The position numbers were made by a program, and so were the translations under genes. A DNA stretch of 28,842 nucleotides. Origin: JBAXGW01 sp037139195 (GTDB lineage Bacteria; Bacteroidota; Bacteroidia; Bacteroidales; JAHJDW01). Position 1 is the first letter of the stretch; each line of letters begins with the position of its first letter. The notes under the pieces are model-generated. The model searched no databases, had not been told where the DNA came from, and saw only the letters and a list, made by a program, of their open reading frames with translations. Of the stretch, positions 9,081 through 16,689 are shown piece by piece. The stretch spans positions 1 through 28,842 of the forward strand of contig JBAXGW010000056.1 in NCBI GenBank assembly GCA_037139195.1, read 5' to 3'.

Positions 9081-10286
9081 TTATATGTTTCTTAAAACCA
9101 CCGCAGTTCCCATTCCGCCGCCTATACATAAAGAGGCTAGTCCCAATTTTTTGCCACTGCGTTTCATTTCGTGAATTAAACTTACTGTAATTCTATTTCC
9201 AGATGAACCTACTGGATGACCTAGAGCAATTGCTCCACCATTCAAATTACAATGAGTGCTGAACCATTCTTGATTTACACCATGATCTTCGCATAATTGT
9301 TTCATTACTCCAAGTGATTGAGCTGCAAAAGCTTCGTTCAATTCTACTACTTCAATCTCTGATAATTTCAAACCTGCTTTCTTTAATGCATTTCCAATTG
9401 CAGGAACTGGTCCCATACCCATAATTGCTGGATCAACGCCACCTTGTCCAACTGCTACTATTTCTACTAATGGTGTTAAGCCATATTGTTTAACTGCTTC
9501 TTCAGACGCAACAAGCACAAACGATGCACCATCGTTAATTCCTGAAGAATTGCCAGCAGTTACGCTGCCATCTTTCTTGAATGCTGGACGTAACGTAGAT
9601 AGTTTTTCAGCATTAGTAGAACGATTCACATATTCGTCTGTATCAAAAATAATTGTTTCTTTTTTAGAAACAATGCTAATTGTAACAATTTCATTTTTAA
9701 AATTTCCAGCATCTATAGCAGCAGCTGCTTTCTTTTGAGAACTAGCAGCAAATTGGTCTTGTTCCTCTCGAGTAATATTATATTTTTCTACTATATTTTC
9801 GGCTGTAACTCCCATGTGATATCCTTCAAAAGCATCGGTTAATGCATCTAAAACCATGTGATCAACTGCTTTAAAATCACCCATCTTTATTCCATTACGA
9901 ACAGATGATGGAAGAATAAATGCAGCTCCCGACATTGTTTCAGTACCACCAGCAAGTATTAAGTTTGCTTCGCCCGATTTAATATTAGAATAGGCATTTA
10001 AAATTGCTTTCATACCACTACCGCATATCATATTTAATGAATATGCAGGCACTTCTTGCGGAATTCCAGCATTAATAGCAGCCTGACGAGCAACACCTTG
10101 CTTCTGCCCTGCCATCAGTATATTTCCAACAATTACTTCATCAAGTTTTGCAGGATCAATTTTAGTTTCTTCAATAATATTTTTAATCACAGGTACAGCA
10201 ATTTCAGCTGCAGATAATGTTGATAATGAACCGCCAAATTTACCTATTGCTGTTCTTTTTGCAGCTACGATATATACTTTAGTCAT
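9081..10286 (-). CDS. Acetyl-CoA C-acetyltransferase (thiolase)
   Basis: A 401-residue type II thiolase that interconverts two acetyl-CoA and acetoacetyl-CoA plus CoA. The catalytic nucleophile is Cys88 in NMICGSGMKA, His357 is in GGAIALGHPVGSSG and the second catalytic Cys387 is in SLCIGGGMGTA, all at standard spacing. It is the last gene of a minus-strand operon after atoA and a small secreted protein, 21 bases from the latter. In lysine fermentation, acetoacetate released by the keto-aminohexanoate cleavage step is activated by AtoAD CoA-transferase and then cleaved by this thiolase to acetyl-CoA. A dedicated terminator follows. The symbol (atoB/thlA) cannot be fixed from sequence alone. 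Confidence 0.95.
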   Translation of the reverse strand: MTKVYIVAAKRTAIGKFGGSLSTLSAAEIAVPVIKNIIEETKIDPAKLDEVIVGNILMAGQKQGVARQAAINAGIPQEVPAYSLNMICGSGMKAILNAYSNIKSGEANLILAGGTETMSGAAFILPSSVRNGIKMGDFKAVDHMVLDALTDAFEGYHMGVTAENIVEKYNITREEQDQFAASSQKKAAAAIDAGNFKNEIVTISIVSKKETIIFDTDEYVNRSTNAEKLSTLRPAFKKDGSVTAGNSSGINDGASFVLVASEEAVKQYGLTPLVEIVAVGQGGVDPAIMGMGPVPAIGNALKKAGLKLSEIEVVELNEAFAAQSLGVMKQLCEDHGVNQEWFSTHCNLNGGAIALGHPVGSSGNRITVSLIHEMKRSGKKLGLASLCIGGGMGTAVVLRNI

Positions 10287-10307
10287 ACTAGTTGTTTTAA
10301 ATAAAAT

Positions 10308-10865
10308 TTATTTTTTCTTTACTTGTGTGGTCTTTTTTGGAGCAGGCTTTGTTGCAACAGTTTGAGCGACTGGCTTTTCATTAAATAGTAAAAACAAATC
10401 TTTACCAGCAGCATTTCCAAAACATAATTTTACTTCGCTTACATTAACATTTTCATACTTATCATTCATAAAAAACACCACCGATTGATTTGGTTTTTCA
10501 CCTCTTGTATACGATTTTACATAAGTTCCATTTACAAGAATATTTGGTTTCAATTCGGTGTAATTTATGGTTTCTTTATACGAACATCCTGCAGATACAA
10601 CATCTCCGCTTACATCTTCTGTTCTAATTTCAATTTTTTTCTCCTTTTTAATATGTGACACAGTTACTCTATACGACAAGGTTTTATCAAAATAAACCAA
10701 GTAAATTGTTGAATAAACGCTGTCTTTATTACTAAGTTTTTTTTGATAACTTGTAACTTTACTGTCTTTGTAACTACCCGTACAAAGCTGTCCCATGGAC
10801 TGAGAAAAACTAAAATTTGCAATTAATAAAAATGCAAAAAAAGCAAGAATTTTTATTGTTTTCAT
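10308..10865 (-). CDS. Small secreted protein of unknown function
   Basis: A 185-residue protein with a clean Sec signal peptide (residues 1-21, ending SFSQ). The mature part is probably beta-rich and has three Cys: LCTGS near residue 28, AGCSYK near 94 and LCFGN near 148. It ends in a basic Ala/Pro/Lys-rich tail (KPAPKKTTQVKKK). I recognise no family. It sits tightly between atoA (10-base gap) and the thiolase (21-base gap), so it is co-transcribed with cytoplasmic lysine-degradation enzymes, which is unexpected for an exported protein. No function is proposed. Confidence 0.75.
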   Translation of the reverse strand: MKTIKILAFFAFLLIANFSFSQSMGQLCTGSYKDSKVTSYQKKLSNKDSVYSTIYLVYFDKTLSYRVTVSHIKKEKKIEIRTEDVSGDVVSAGCSYKETINYTELKPNILVNGTYVKSYTRGEKPNQSVVFFMNDKYENVNVSEVKLCFGNAAGKDLFLLFNEKPVAQTVATKPAPKKTTQVKKK

Positions 10866-10875
10866 ACCTATAAAT

Positions 10876-11535
10876 TTATTGTTTCATATTTATTAAATCA
10901 CTTGCAATTATTAGTTTAGCTTCGGTTAAAGCTTGTACCTCATCCACAGTGAAACAAGGGTTGATTTCTTTTAAAACCATTCCTTCAGGAGTAATTTCCA
11001 TAACACCCATTTCGGTAACAATTAAATTAACCTGACCTGCCGCAGTTAATGGCAAAGTACATTTTTTAAGAATTTTAATTGAAGTTCCTGCTGTATGCTC
11101 CATTGCCAAAATTACACGTTTAGCACCAACTAATAAGTCCATTGCTCCACCCATTCCAGGTGTTTTCTTGCCAGGAATCATCCAGTTTGCTAAATCGCCT
11201 TTTTCATCTACTTGTAAAGCTCCAAGCACTGTAACATCAACGTGTCCGCCTCTGATTATTTGAAATGATGTTACACTATCAAAGCTTGATGCACCAGGCT
11301 TAGCCGTAATAAAACCACCACCAGCATTCATTAGTGTTTTATCTTCTTCGCCCTCAACTGGACTTGGACCCATGCCCAATAATCCATTTTCAGATTGAAG
11401 TGTAACATTAATATTTGATGGCAAATAATTTGGAACTAGGGTAGGAAGACCAATTCCAAGATTAACAACATCGCCATCTTTTAGTTCGAGAGCAACTCTT
11501 TTCGCAATTACTTCTCTTATCTCTTTTTTATCCAT
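10876..11535 (-). CDS. atoA: CoA-transferase subunit B (acetoacetate/butyrate CoA-transferase)
   Basis: A 219-residue beta subunit of a heteromeric class I 3-oxoacid CoA-transferase. It carries the active-site glutamate E49 in QSENGLLGMGP, the glycine-rich NLGIGLPT near residue 26, and GGAMDLLVGAKRVI near residue 137. It should move CoA between butyryl-CoA (or another acyl-CoA) and acetoacetate together with an alpha subunit (AtoD). No alpha subunit is present in the window, so it must lie elsewhere. In fermenting Bacteroidota these subunits often occur in kam clusters, consistent with kamE upstream and the thiolase downstream. An AACTTTA-type degenerate repeat ends just before the ATG. Confidence 0.9.
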   Translation of the reverse strand: MDKKEIREVIAKRVALELKDGDVVNLGIGLPTLVPNYLPSNINVTLQSENGLLGMGPSPVEGEEDKTLMNAGGGFITAKPGASSFDSVTSFQIIRGGHVDVTVLGALQVDEKGDLANWMIPGKKTPGMGGAMDLLVGAKRVILAMEHTAGTSIKILKKCTLPLTAAGQVNLIVTEMGVMEITPEGMVLKEINPCFTVDEVQALTEAKLIIASDLINMKQ

Positions 11536-11543
11536 TTTATTCA

Positions 11544-11584
11544 GTTATAAAGTTCTTAAAGTTAGAAAGTTCATAAAGTTTTTT
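11544..11584 (-). repeat. Degenerate AACTTTA tandem repeat before atoA
   Basis: On the minus strand about four imperfect copies of AACTTTAtg/AAGAACTTTA end some 9 bases before the atoA ATG. The same word family precedes the start codons at 21146 and, more weakly, 24759. Confidence 0.7.
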
Positions 11585-11592
11585 TTAATCTG

Positions 11593-11646
11593 GTGTCTGA
11601 GCGAAGTCGAAGACACATTATCAATTCTGACTTCGACTCCGCTCAG
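11593..11646. repeat. REP-like palindrome in the kamE-atoA spacer
   Basis: CTGAGCGAAGTCGAAG (11597-11612) pairs with CTTCGACTCCGCTCAG (11631-11646) with 15 of 16 matches. The left arm is itself bracketed by GTGTCT/AGACAC (11593-11616), so two alternative hairpins are possible. It is more GC-rich than its surroundings and resembles short dispersed REP-type repeats. Confidence 0.7.
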
Positions 11647-11670
11647 TCTCCGGTTACTTATCACAGAGCA

Positions 11671-11701
11671 CCTGTCACCATGAACCGTGTAACGTTAACC
11701 G
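11671..11701 (-). repeat. Degenerate GGTTCA/GGTGA repeat at the kamE stop
   Basis: Read on the minus strand, the repeat begins in the last codons of kamE, supplies its TAA (11697-11695), and continues as CGTTACACGGTTCATGG and then TGACAGG. It belongs to the same word family as the repeats at 12525-12552, 12941-12971 and 22005-22035. Confidence 0.6.
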
Positions 11702-12483
11702 TTAATTCTTCTGTCCATTTCTTGTGCTATATACGAAGCTACATCATCAGCATAGGAATTCATGCTAAAACCAGCATCATAACCTAATTCTTTTGCTAAT
11801 TCGTGCGAAATTCTTGGTCCACCACAAATTAAAATCATTTTATCTCTTAATCCTTCAGCTTCCATCATCTCTACCAATTCAATCATATTTTGAATATGAA
11901 CATCTTTTTGGGTTACAGTTTGCGAAACCAAAAGAGCATCGGCTTTCATTTCAATTGCCTTTGCAATAAAATCTTCATTCAATACTTGGCTTCCCATATT
12001 CAACGCTTCAAATGCTTCGTAACGCTCAAGTCCGTAGTGACCTGCATAGCCTTTCATATTCATAATTGCGTCAATACCAACAGTATGAGCATCTGTTCCA
12101 GTGCTAGCACCAACAACAACAATCTTTCGTCCAATGCGTTCTTTTACAAAATCATCGACTTCGTGCATATCCATCACTGTTGATTCTACTTTTGGGACAC
12201 TAATAGTAGTATAATCCACTGTATGAGTTGTTGTTCCGTAACAATTAAAGAAAGTAAAACCTTCTGTTAATTCTTTATAGAAAACAACTTGAGGATTCTC
12301 AAACCCCATTTTTTTCATTAATAACTTTGCAGCCTCAATTGATTCGTCGTTGCAAGGAACTGGTAGCGTAAAACTAATTTGTGTTTTTCCATCGTTCATT
12401 GTATCGCCATAAGGCTTAATTTTCTTAAGGTCTAGAGTTGTATCAAAATCTCTGCCTTCCATTGAATATAATCCGCCGCTCAT
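11695..12483 (-). CDS. kamE: D-lysine 5,6-aminomutase beta subunit
   Basis: The AdoCbl-binding subunit of lysine/beta-lysine 5,6-aminomutase, which moves the terminal amino group of beta-lysine or D-lysine from C6 to C5. I use ATG 12483 (MSGGLYSME), giving 262 residues, the size of the Clostridium sticklandii protein. With this start the cobalt-ligand His is residue 133 in DAHTVGID and the PLP-binding Lys is residue 144 in MNMKGYAG, matching the numbering known for that enzyme. The in-frame ATG at 12531 would add 16 residues encoded partly by an intergenic repeat and is rejected. The C-terminus (DRRING) also runs into a repeat. The partner kamD lies upstream, separated by an inserted four-helix-bundle ORF. 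Confidence 0.95.
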   Translation of the reverse strand: MSGGLYSMEGRDFDTTLDLKKIKPYGDTMNDGKTQISFTLPVPCNDESIEAAKLLMKKMGFENPQVVFYKELTEGFTFFNCYGTTTHTVDYTTISVPKVESTVMDMHEVDDFVKERIGRKIVVVGASTGTDAHTVGIDAIMNMKGYAGHYGLERYEAFEALNMGSQVLNEDFIAKAIEMKADALLVSQTVTQKDVHIQNMIELVEMMEAEGLRDKMILICGGPRISHELAKELGYDAGFSMNSYADDVASYIAQEMDRRING

Positions 12484-12524
12484 ACTATTTTGTCTAAAAT
12501 TAATTATTTCGGTTACTGGAAAAC

Positions 12525-12552
12525 GGTGCAAGGTGAAGGGCGCAAGGTTCCC
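12525..12552. repeat. GGTGCAAGGTGAAGG repeat, left flank of the four-helix ORF
   Basis: The plus strand reads GGTGCAAGGTGAAGGGC and then GCAAGGTTCCC. It aligns at about 19 of 28 positions with the reverse complement of the repeat at 12941-12971, so the two form imperfect inverted repeats around the ORF at 12558-12914. It lies 5 bases beyond that ORF's stop. Confidence 0.6.
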
Positions 12553-12557
12553 ATGCT

Positions 12558-12914
12558 TTAATATTTTTTTCTGTATTCTATCAATTTATATATTTTTGAA
12601 GAAAGCTTTTTTGCTTCCTCAATTAATCCTAAAGCAACATTCTCTTCTATTACTTTTAGATTAGAAGCAATTATCAACTGGGTTCTTAATTCACCACAAG
12701 AACCTTTAGCAATATATAAGAATTGAATAAACTCTTTATTTGTTTGTCGTTCAAACCCTTCTGAAATATTAGAAGGAACAGAAACAGCGCTTCGTTGCAT
12801 TTGATCTCTTAATCCATAATCACGACAATCTTTAAGTAATTCATAAACTCTAACAGAAAGTTTAACTCCTTCTTGCCAAATTTCCAAATCCTCAAATCCC
12901 TTTATTGTGGTCAT
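12558..12914 (-). CDS. Four-helix bundle protein (23S rRNA intervening-sequence / S23 family)
   Basis: A 118-residue helical protein starting at MTTIKGFEDLEIW (12914); the longer frame back to 12962 would be encoded by repeat sequence. Family hallmarks are LEIWQEGVKLSVRVYELL near residue 9, RDQMQRSAVSVPSNISEGF near 36 and FIQFLYIAKGSCGELRTQL near 62. The family includes proteins encoded in 23S rRNA intervening sequences and is structurally related to Avd, the accessory protein of diversity-generating retroelements. Its cellular role is usually unknown. It splits kamD from kamE and is flanked by imperfect inverted repeats, so it probably arrived by insertion. The DGR-type reverse transcriptase in this window is 15 kb away, so a link to it is not supported. 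Confidence 0.9.
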   Translation of the reverse strand: MTTIKGFEDLEIWQEGVKLSVRVYELLKDCRDYGLRDQMQRSAVSVPSNISEGFERQTNKEFIQFLYIAKGSCGELRTQLIIASNLKVIEENVALGLIEEAKKLSSKIYKLIEYRKKY

Positions 12915-12940
12915 TTTTTTAAAATTTATCAGTGGTTTAA

Positions 12941-12971
12941 CCCTGCACCGTGAACCGTTCACCGTGAACCA
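12941..12971 (-). repeat. GGTTCACGGTGAACGG repeat at the kamD stop
   Basis: Read on the minus strand, it starts at the base after the kamD TAA: TGGTTCACGGTGAACGG and then TTCACGGTGCAGGG. It ends with the same GGTGCAGGG as the repeat after the ferredoxin gene at 22005-22035, in the same orientation relative to transcription. Confidence 0.7.
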
Positions 12972-14525
12972 TTATCTATTCAACATCAGATTGACGAAAG
13001 GATTATAATAATTCGTTCCTTTTTCGCAAACGCCTGCCAAACCTTTTCCTCCGTTTTTCGGACGTTTTACATCACCAAACATTCCTTTTTCTAATGCTGA
13101 AAACAAACCTTCTTTTTCAATTTTGGTAACGGTTTCTAATGCATCATCAACTACTTTTTGAGCACGTTTTTGAATTAAACCGTCCTTTTTAAACTCAACT
13201 TCTTCGCCAATATTTTTCATATTATTGAAGATATATTTTGCATTTTCAATTGCCAAATATCTATCCGACATAAATGGAGTGTGAATTGCTTCAGTAATCA
13301 TTCCCAGCAGTTGCAATCCTTGACCAGTCCAAATTGAAATGGTATTGAATAATGCATCTTGAATTTGTCCTTTAAAAATATTCCCGGTTTTAAATTTCGT
13401 TGGAGGCATATATTTTAAAGGTGCATTTGGGAAAATTTCTCTTGTCATTTGAGCCTGAGCCAATTCATACAAAAATCCATTTTCTAAGTCAGGATGCATT
13501 TCAAACGCGTGACCTAAACCCATTTGTTCTTCTGGGATACCAGCAAGTAAAGCTAATTGCTCATTAATCAAATCTGAAGCAAGCACTGTATGAGCTTCTT
13601 CAAAAGCATCGGCTGTTGTCAAGTAGTTATCTTCGCCTGTATTAATAATAACACCTGCAAATCCATTGATAATTCTGGAAAAATATTGATCAACCAATGT
13701 GCGTTGCATATTAATATCACGGAAAAGAATTCCATACAATGCATCGTTTAGCATAACATCAAGTCCTTCCAGAGCTCCCATTACAGCAATTTCTGGCATA
13801 CAAAGACCCGAACAATAATTACATAAACGAATATAACGTCCAACTTCCTGACTAACTTCATCAAGAGCAGAGCGCATAATTCTGAAATTTTCTTGAGTTG
13901 CATAAGTTCCACCAAAGCCTTCGGTAGTTGCACCATAAGGCACATAATCTAGAAGACTTTGACCAGTAGTTCTTATAACTGCAATAATATCGGCACCTTG
14001 ACGAGCTGCTGCTTGCGCCTGAACAACATCTTCATAAATATTTCCAGTGGCAACAATTACATAAATATAAGGTTTTGCGCCTTCGCCAATGGTTGCTAAG
14101 AAATTTTCTCTGCGTTTGCGATTTGAAGTTATTTTTTCTATACTCGCATTTATAAATGGCTGCAATGCAGCATGTATTTTATCTGTAGAATGAATAGATA
14201 TTTTGGTAATATCTAATTCATTTTTAGAAACTTTTTCAGCTATTTCTTGAGGTTTTAAACCTGTTTCAACTATTGCATTCCCTAAAAAGAACAATACTCC
14301 TTGACCAAGAACACCTTTTTCTTTCAAATCATCTACTAACAAATTGGGCAGCGGAGCTTCGTTAGTATCAATGCCGTCAATTCCCATTAATCTACAAAGA
14401 GTTCGTTCAACTGCAACAGTAGTATAGTTATTTACAAATTTTTGAACATCATCTGCAATATTTTTTGCTCCTTTTTTAGCCTGTTCAACTTTTTTAAAAT
14501 CAAGACCTAATTTGCTTGTTTGCAT
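12972..14525 (-). CDS. kamD: D-lysine 5,6-aminomutase alpha subunit
   Basis: The 517-residue TIM-barrel subunit of the adenosylcobalamin- and PLP-dependent lysine 5,6-aminomutase (the clostridial subunit has about 516 residues). Recognisable conserved segments are LDFKKVEQAKKGAKNIADD near residue 8, TTVAVERTLCRLMGIDGID near 35, TGQSLLDYVPYGATTEGFGG near 187 and CNYCSGLCMPEIAVMGALEGLD near 237. With KamE it acts in anaerobic lysine fermentation to butyrate and acetate. kamA, kdd, kce, kal and the CoA-transferase alpha subunit are not in the window. A gap of 159 bases separates it from cobS; a TAATTTTG box lies 59 bases upstream of its ATG, but its TTG partner is poorly spaced, so co-transcription with the cob genes remains possible. 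Confidence 0.96.
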   Translation of the reverse strand: MQTSKLGLDFKKVEQAKKGAKNIADDVQKFVNNYTTVAVERTLCRLMGIDGIDTNEAPLPNLLVDDLKEKGVLGQGVLFFLGNAIVETGLKPQEIAEKVSKNELDITKISIHSTDKIHAALQPFINASIEKITSNRKRRENFLATIGEGAKPYIYVIVATGNIYEDVVQAQAAARQGADIIAVIRTTGQSLLDYVPYGATTEGFGGTYATQENFRIMRSALDEVSQEVGRYIRLCNYCSGLCMPEIAVMGALEGLDVMLNDALYGILFRDINMQRTLVDQYFSRIINGFAGVIINTGEDNYLTTADAFEEAHTVLASDLINEQLALLAGIPEEQMGLGHAFEMHPDLENGFLYELAQAQMTREIFPNAPLKYMPPTKFKTGNIFKGQIQDALFNTISIWTGQGLQLLGMITEAIHTPFMSDRYLAIENAKYIFNNMKNIGEEVEFKKDGLIQKRAQKVVDDALETVTKIEKEGLFSALEKGMFGDVKRPKNGGKGLAGVCEKGTNYYNPFVNLMLNR

Positions 14526-14583
14526 TTGTTTAGCGTTTTATATTTTTTATTCTTAATTAGCATCGGATATTTATGTCCTACGC

Positions 14584-14591
14584 CAAAATTA
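14584..14591 (-). promoter_or_regulatory. Candidate -7 box for kamD
   Basis: TAATTTTG on the minus strand fits the Bacteroidota TAnnTTTG -7 element and would give a leader of about 50 bases. The nearest TTTG (14619-14616) is 24 bases away, beyond the usual 17-23, so the call is weak. Confidence 0.3.
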
Positions 14592-14684
14592 ACGAATTTT
14601 TACTGACCTAAAAAACAAATTATACAAATTATTTGATTGAAGCTATAAAATCGTAATAAATATTGGAATTAGTCAATTAAAAAA

Positions 14685-15446
14685 TTAAAGCATTTTGCTG
14701 CAAACTATATACACTAAATAAAAACCTATTTCGGATAATTGTTGCAATGTACCAAGCACATCGCCCGTATAACCTCCAATTATCTTGTGAACGTAATAAC
14801 GAAAATAAACAAATAATATTAACAGAATTACTAGAATAAAAGGGATATAAATAGTTGGTAAAAAACAGAGTGGAGTCAAACCGAAAATACTTGCAATTAC
14901 AATAGTAGAAAAAGAGTGTTTTTGTCCGATGGGTTTCGCTTTGCTATTATTATCAAAACGCACATAATTCGAGCTGTATATCATTACAATAGTGCTAAGT
15001 CTACTTAATGCATGTGCAGAAATCAATATAATAGGCATTTTTGCAGTATCAATTTCGGAAAGAAGAAAAAATTTAGATAGCAAAAGCATTACAATAGCCA
15101 CAGCACCATAAGTTCCAATTCTGCTATCTTTCATTATATCGAGAATTTTCTCTTTGGTATATCCACCACCAAATCCATCGCAAAAATCGGAAATTGCATC
15201 TTCATGAAAAGCACCTGTAGCCATAATCATACTTATCATAGCTGCAAGTACCGAAATATTAGTGGATAAAACAAGATGCGAAATTACAAATGTCAAAGCC
15301 CCAATTGCTCCTACAATAATTCCTACAAAAGGGAAATATCTAGTAGCCTTGTTTAACAACTCATCGGGATACTCAATTTTAGGCACAGGAATCCTCGAAT
15401 AAAACATAATTGCCGTAAATAGTACTTTTAGCTCCTGTTTTATCAT
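14685..15446 (-). CDS. cobS: Adenosylcobinamide-GDP ribazoletransferase (cobalamin synthase)
   Basis: An integral membrane enzyme that joins AdoCbi-GDP to alpha-ribazole (or its phosphate), the last step of nucleotide-loop assembly. The 253-residue length is typical. The active-site region ATGAFHEDAISDFCDGFGGG (residues about 81-100) carries the expected acidic residues, followed by IMKDSRIGTYG near residue 109. Several hydrophobic membrane segments follow, including LILFVYFRYYVHKIIGGYTGDVLG near residue 209. It begins 6 bases after the cobT stop and is clearly co-transcribed with it. Its substrates come from CobU (AdoCbi-GDP) and CobT (alpha-ribazole phosphate). Confidence 0.95.
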   Translation of the reverse strand: MIKQELKVLFTAIMFYSRIPVPKIEYPDELLNKATRYFPFVGIIVGAIGALTFVISHLVLSTNISVLAAMISMIMATGAFHEDAISDFCDGFGGGYTKEKILDIMKDSRIGTYGAVAIVMLLLSKFFLLSEIDTAKMPIILISAHALSRLSTIVMIYSSNYVRFDNNSKAKPIGQKHSFSTIVIASIFGLTPLCFLPTIYIPFILVILLILFVYFRYYVHKIIGGYTGDVLGTLQQLSEIGFYLVYIVCSKML

Positions 15447-15452
15447 TTTACT

Positions 15453-16451
15453 CTAATCTTTATTTGTTACTCCAGCATCTTCAAAGCTCGCCATCTCATT
15501 TAAAAAAGCAACGGCCGATATTATTAAAGGAAAAGCAACGGCAACGCCAGAACCTTCGCCCAAGCGGAGCCCTATTGATATAAGTGGTTCTACATTTAAA
15601 AATTCAAGCATTTTTTTATGTCCTTTTTCATCGGAAGAATGACAAAAAATACAATTTTCAATTATTGAACTATCCTTTTTAAATGCAGCAATTAATGCGG
15701 CAGTGCAAATAAAACCATCTATAAGTATTGTCATTTCAAGCTTTTTTGCTTCTATCATTGCACCACACATCATGGCAATTTCCAATCCGCCATAACATGC
15801 AAGAATTTCTATTGAATCACTTATACAATACTTTTCGGAAGCTTGCTTTAGAATTTTTATTTTTCTATCTAGCCCTTCGTTTGTATGTCCAGTCCCTTTT
15901 CCTGTGCACTTTTCAATTGAAATGCCTGTATATTTATTCATAAGCAGGGCTGCTGCAGATGTATTGCCAATTCCCATTTCGCCAAATCCGATGATATTAC
16001 AGCCATTTTCAAATTCTTTTTTAACAATTTCTCGGCCCTTATCCATCGCTTTTTGGCAAATATCTACGCTCATTGCAGGTTCTTTCAAAATATTTTTTGT
16101 TCCATACGCAATTTTAGCATGAATTAAATTTAGATTTTTGTCGAAATCGTAATCAACGCCCGCATCAACAACTTTTAAAATTAATCCATTTTGTTTGCAA
16201 AATACATTTATAGCTGCGCCACCTTGAAGAAAATTCATAAGCATTTGAAAAGTAACTTCTTTAGGAAATGGGCTAACGCCTTCCTCAACTATACCATGAT
16301 CAGCAGCAAAAATAATTATGGTAGGATTGCGCAATTCAGGGCATAAACTTTTTTGAATTTTTCCTATTTGCAATGCCACTGATTCTAACTTCCCTAAAGA
16401 GCCAATTGGTTTGGTTTTAAAATCTATTTTATGTTGTAGTTGAGTTTCCAT
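15453..16451 (-). CDS. cobT: Nicotinate-nucleotide-dimethylbenzimidazole phosphoribosyltransferase
   Basis: Activates the lower-ligand base by transferring phosphoribose from nicotinate mononucleotide, producing alpha-ribazole phosphate. The 332-residue protein has KPIGSLGKLE near residue 14, IIFAADHGIVEEGVSPFPKEVT near 47, GFGEMGIGNTSAAALL near 154 and the catalytic glutamate at about 299 in RLGEGSGVAVAFPL. The N-terminus is slightly short for the family. It is followed closely by cobS. Upstream it was originally 3 bases from the cobU stop, but a 242-bp MITE-like element now separates them. No base-synthesis gene (bluB, bza) is present, suggesting exogenous or salvaged lower ligands. Confidence 0.95.
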   Translation of the reverse strand: METQLQHKIDFKTKPIGSLGKLESVALQIGKIQKSLCPELRNPTIIIFAADHGIVEEGVSPFPKEVTFQMLMNFLQGGAAINVFCKQNGLILKVVDAGVDYDFDKNLNLIHAKIAYGTKNILKEPAMSVDICQKAMDKGREIVKKEFENGCNIIGFGEMGIGNTSAAALLMNKYTGISIEKCTGKGTGHTNEGLDRKIKILKQASEKYCISDSIEILACYGGLEIAMMCGAMIEAKKLEMTILIDGFICTAALIAAFKKDSSIIENCIFCHSSDEKGHKKMLEFLNVEPLISIGLRLGEGSGVAVAFPLIISAVAFLNEMASFEDAGVTNKD

Positions 16452-16555
16452 CGCTTATTTTATTTGGTTCTGTTCAAATATATTGTAGCACATTTTCTAG
16501 TTACACTGAATTTTTCTTTCGCCTTCGTCTAGTTGCCTTAGGCAAATAATTTATT

Positions 16556-16645
16556 TCACAGTGTTATACTGTGTTTTCACAGAGTTTCACTGTTTTCTTT
16601 TCTTACTGTGCAACACTGTGCTTTAACTCTGTGTTACACTGTGTA
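16556..16645. repeat. Degenerate CACTGTG/CACAGTG tandem repeat inside the MITE-like element
   Basis: Four or five imperfect units of about 19 bases built from CACAGTGTTATACTGTG, CACAGAGTTTCACTG, ACTGTGCAACACTGTG and CTCTGTGTTACACTGTG. Each unit is close to self-complementary, so the RNA could fold in many registers. Confidence 0.7.
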
Positions 16646-16652
16646 AATTAAG

Positions 16653-16672
16653 GAGCTTGCACTAGCAAGCTC
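16653..16672. repeat. Perfect hairpin GAGCTTGC-ACTA-GCAAGCTC
   Basis: An 8-bp perfect stem with a 4-base loop inside the MITE-like element, just downstream of the new cobU stop. On the cobU (minus) strand no T tract follows, so it is not an obvious terminator for cobU; on the plus strand it is followed by TTGTTT. Confidence 0.6.
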
Positions 16673-16689
16673 TTGTTTAGTAACCCACA

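Noticed and set aside
12484..12531. Longer kamE start at 12531
   Set aside because: The extra 16 residues come partly from an intergenic repeat, and the start at 12483 gives the known His133/Lys144 numbering exactly.
12558..12914. Four-helix ORF as the Avd partner of the reverse transcriptase
   Set aside because: The two genes are about 15 kb apart with unrelated operons between, and no template or variable repeat lies near either; membership of the general S23 family is enough.
16556..16645. CACTGTG repeats as a CRISPR array
   Set aside because: Units are short, degenerate and contiguous, with no unique spacers and no cas genes.
16653..16672. GAGCTTGC/GCAAGCTC hairpin as the cobU terminator
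   Set aside because: On the cobU strand no T tract follows it, and it is internal to an inserted element.
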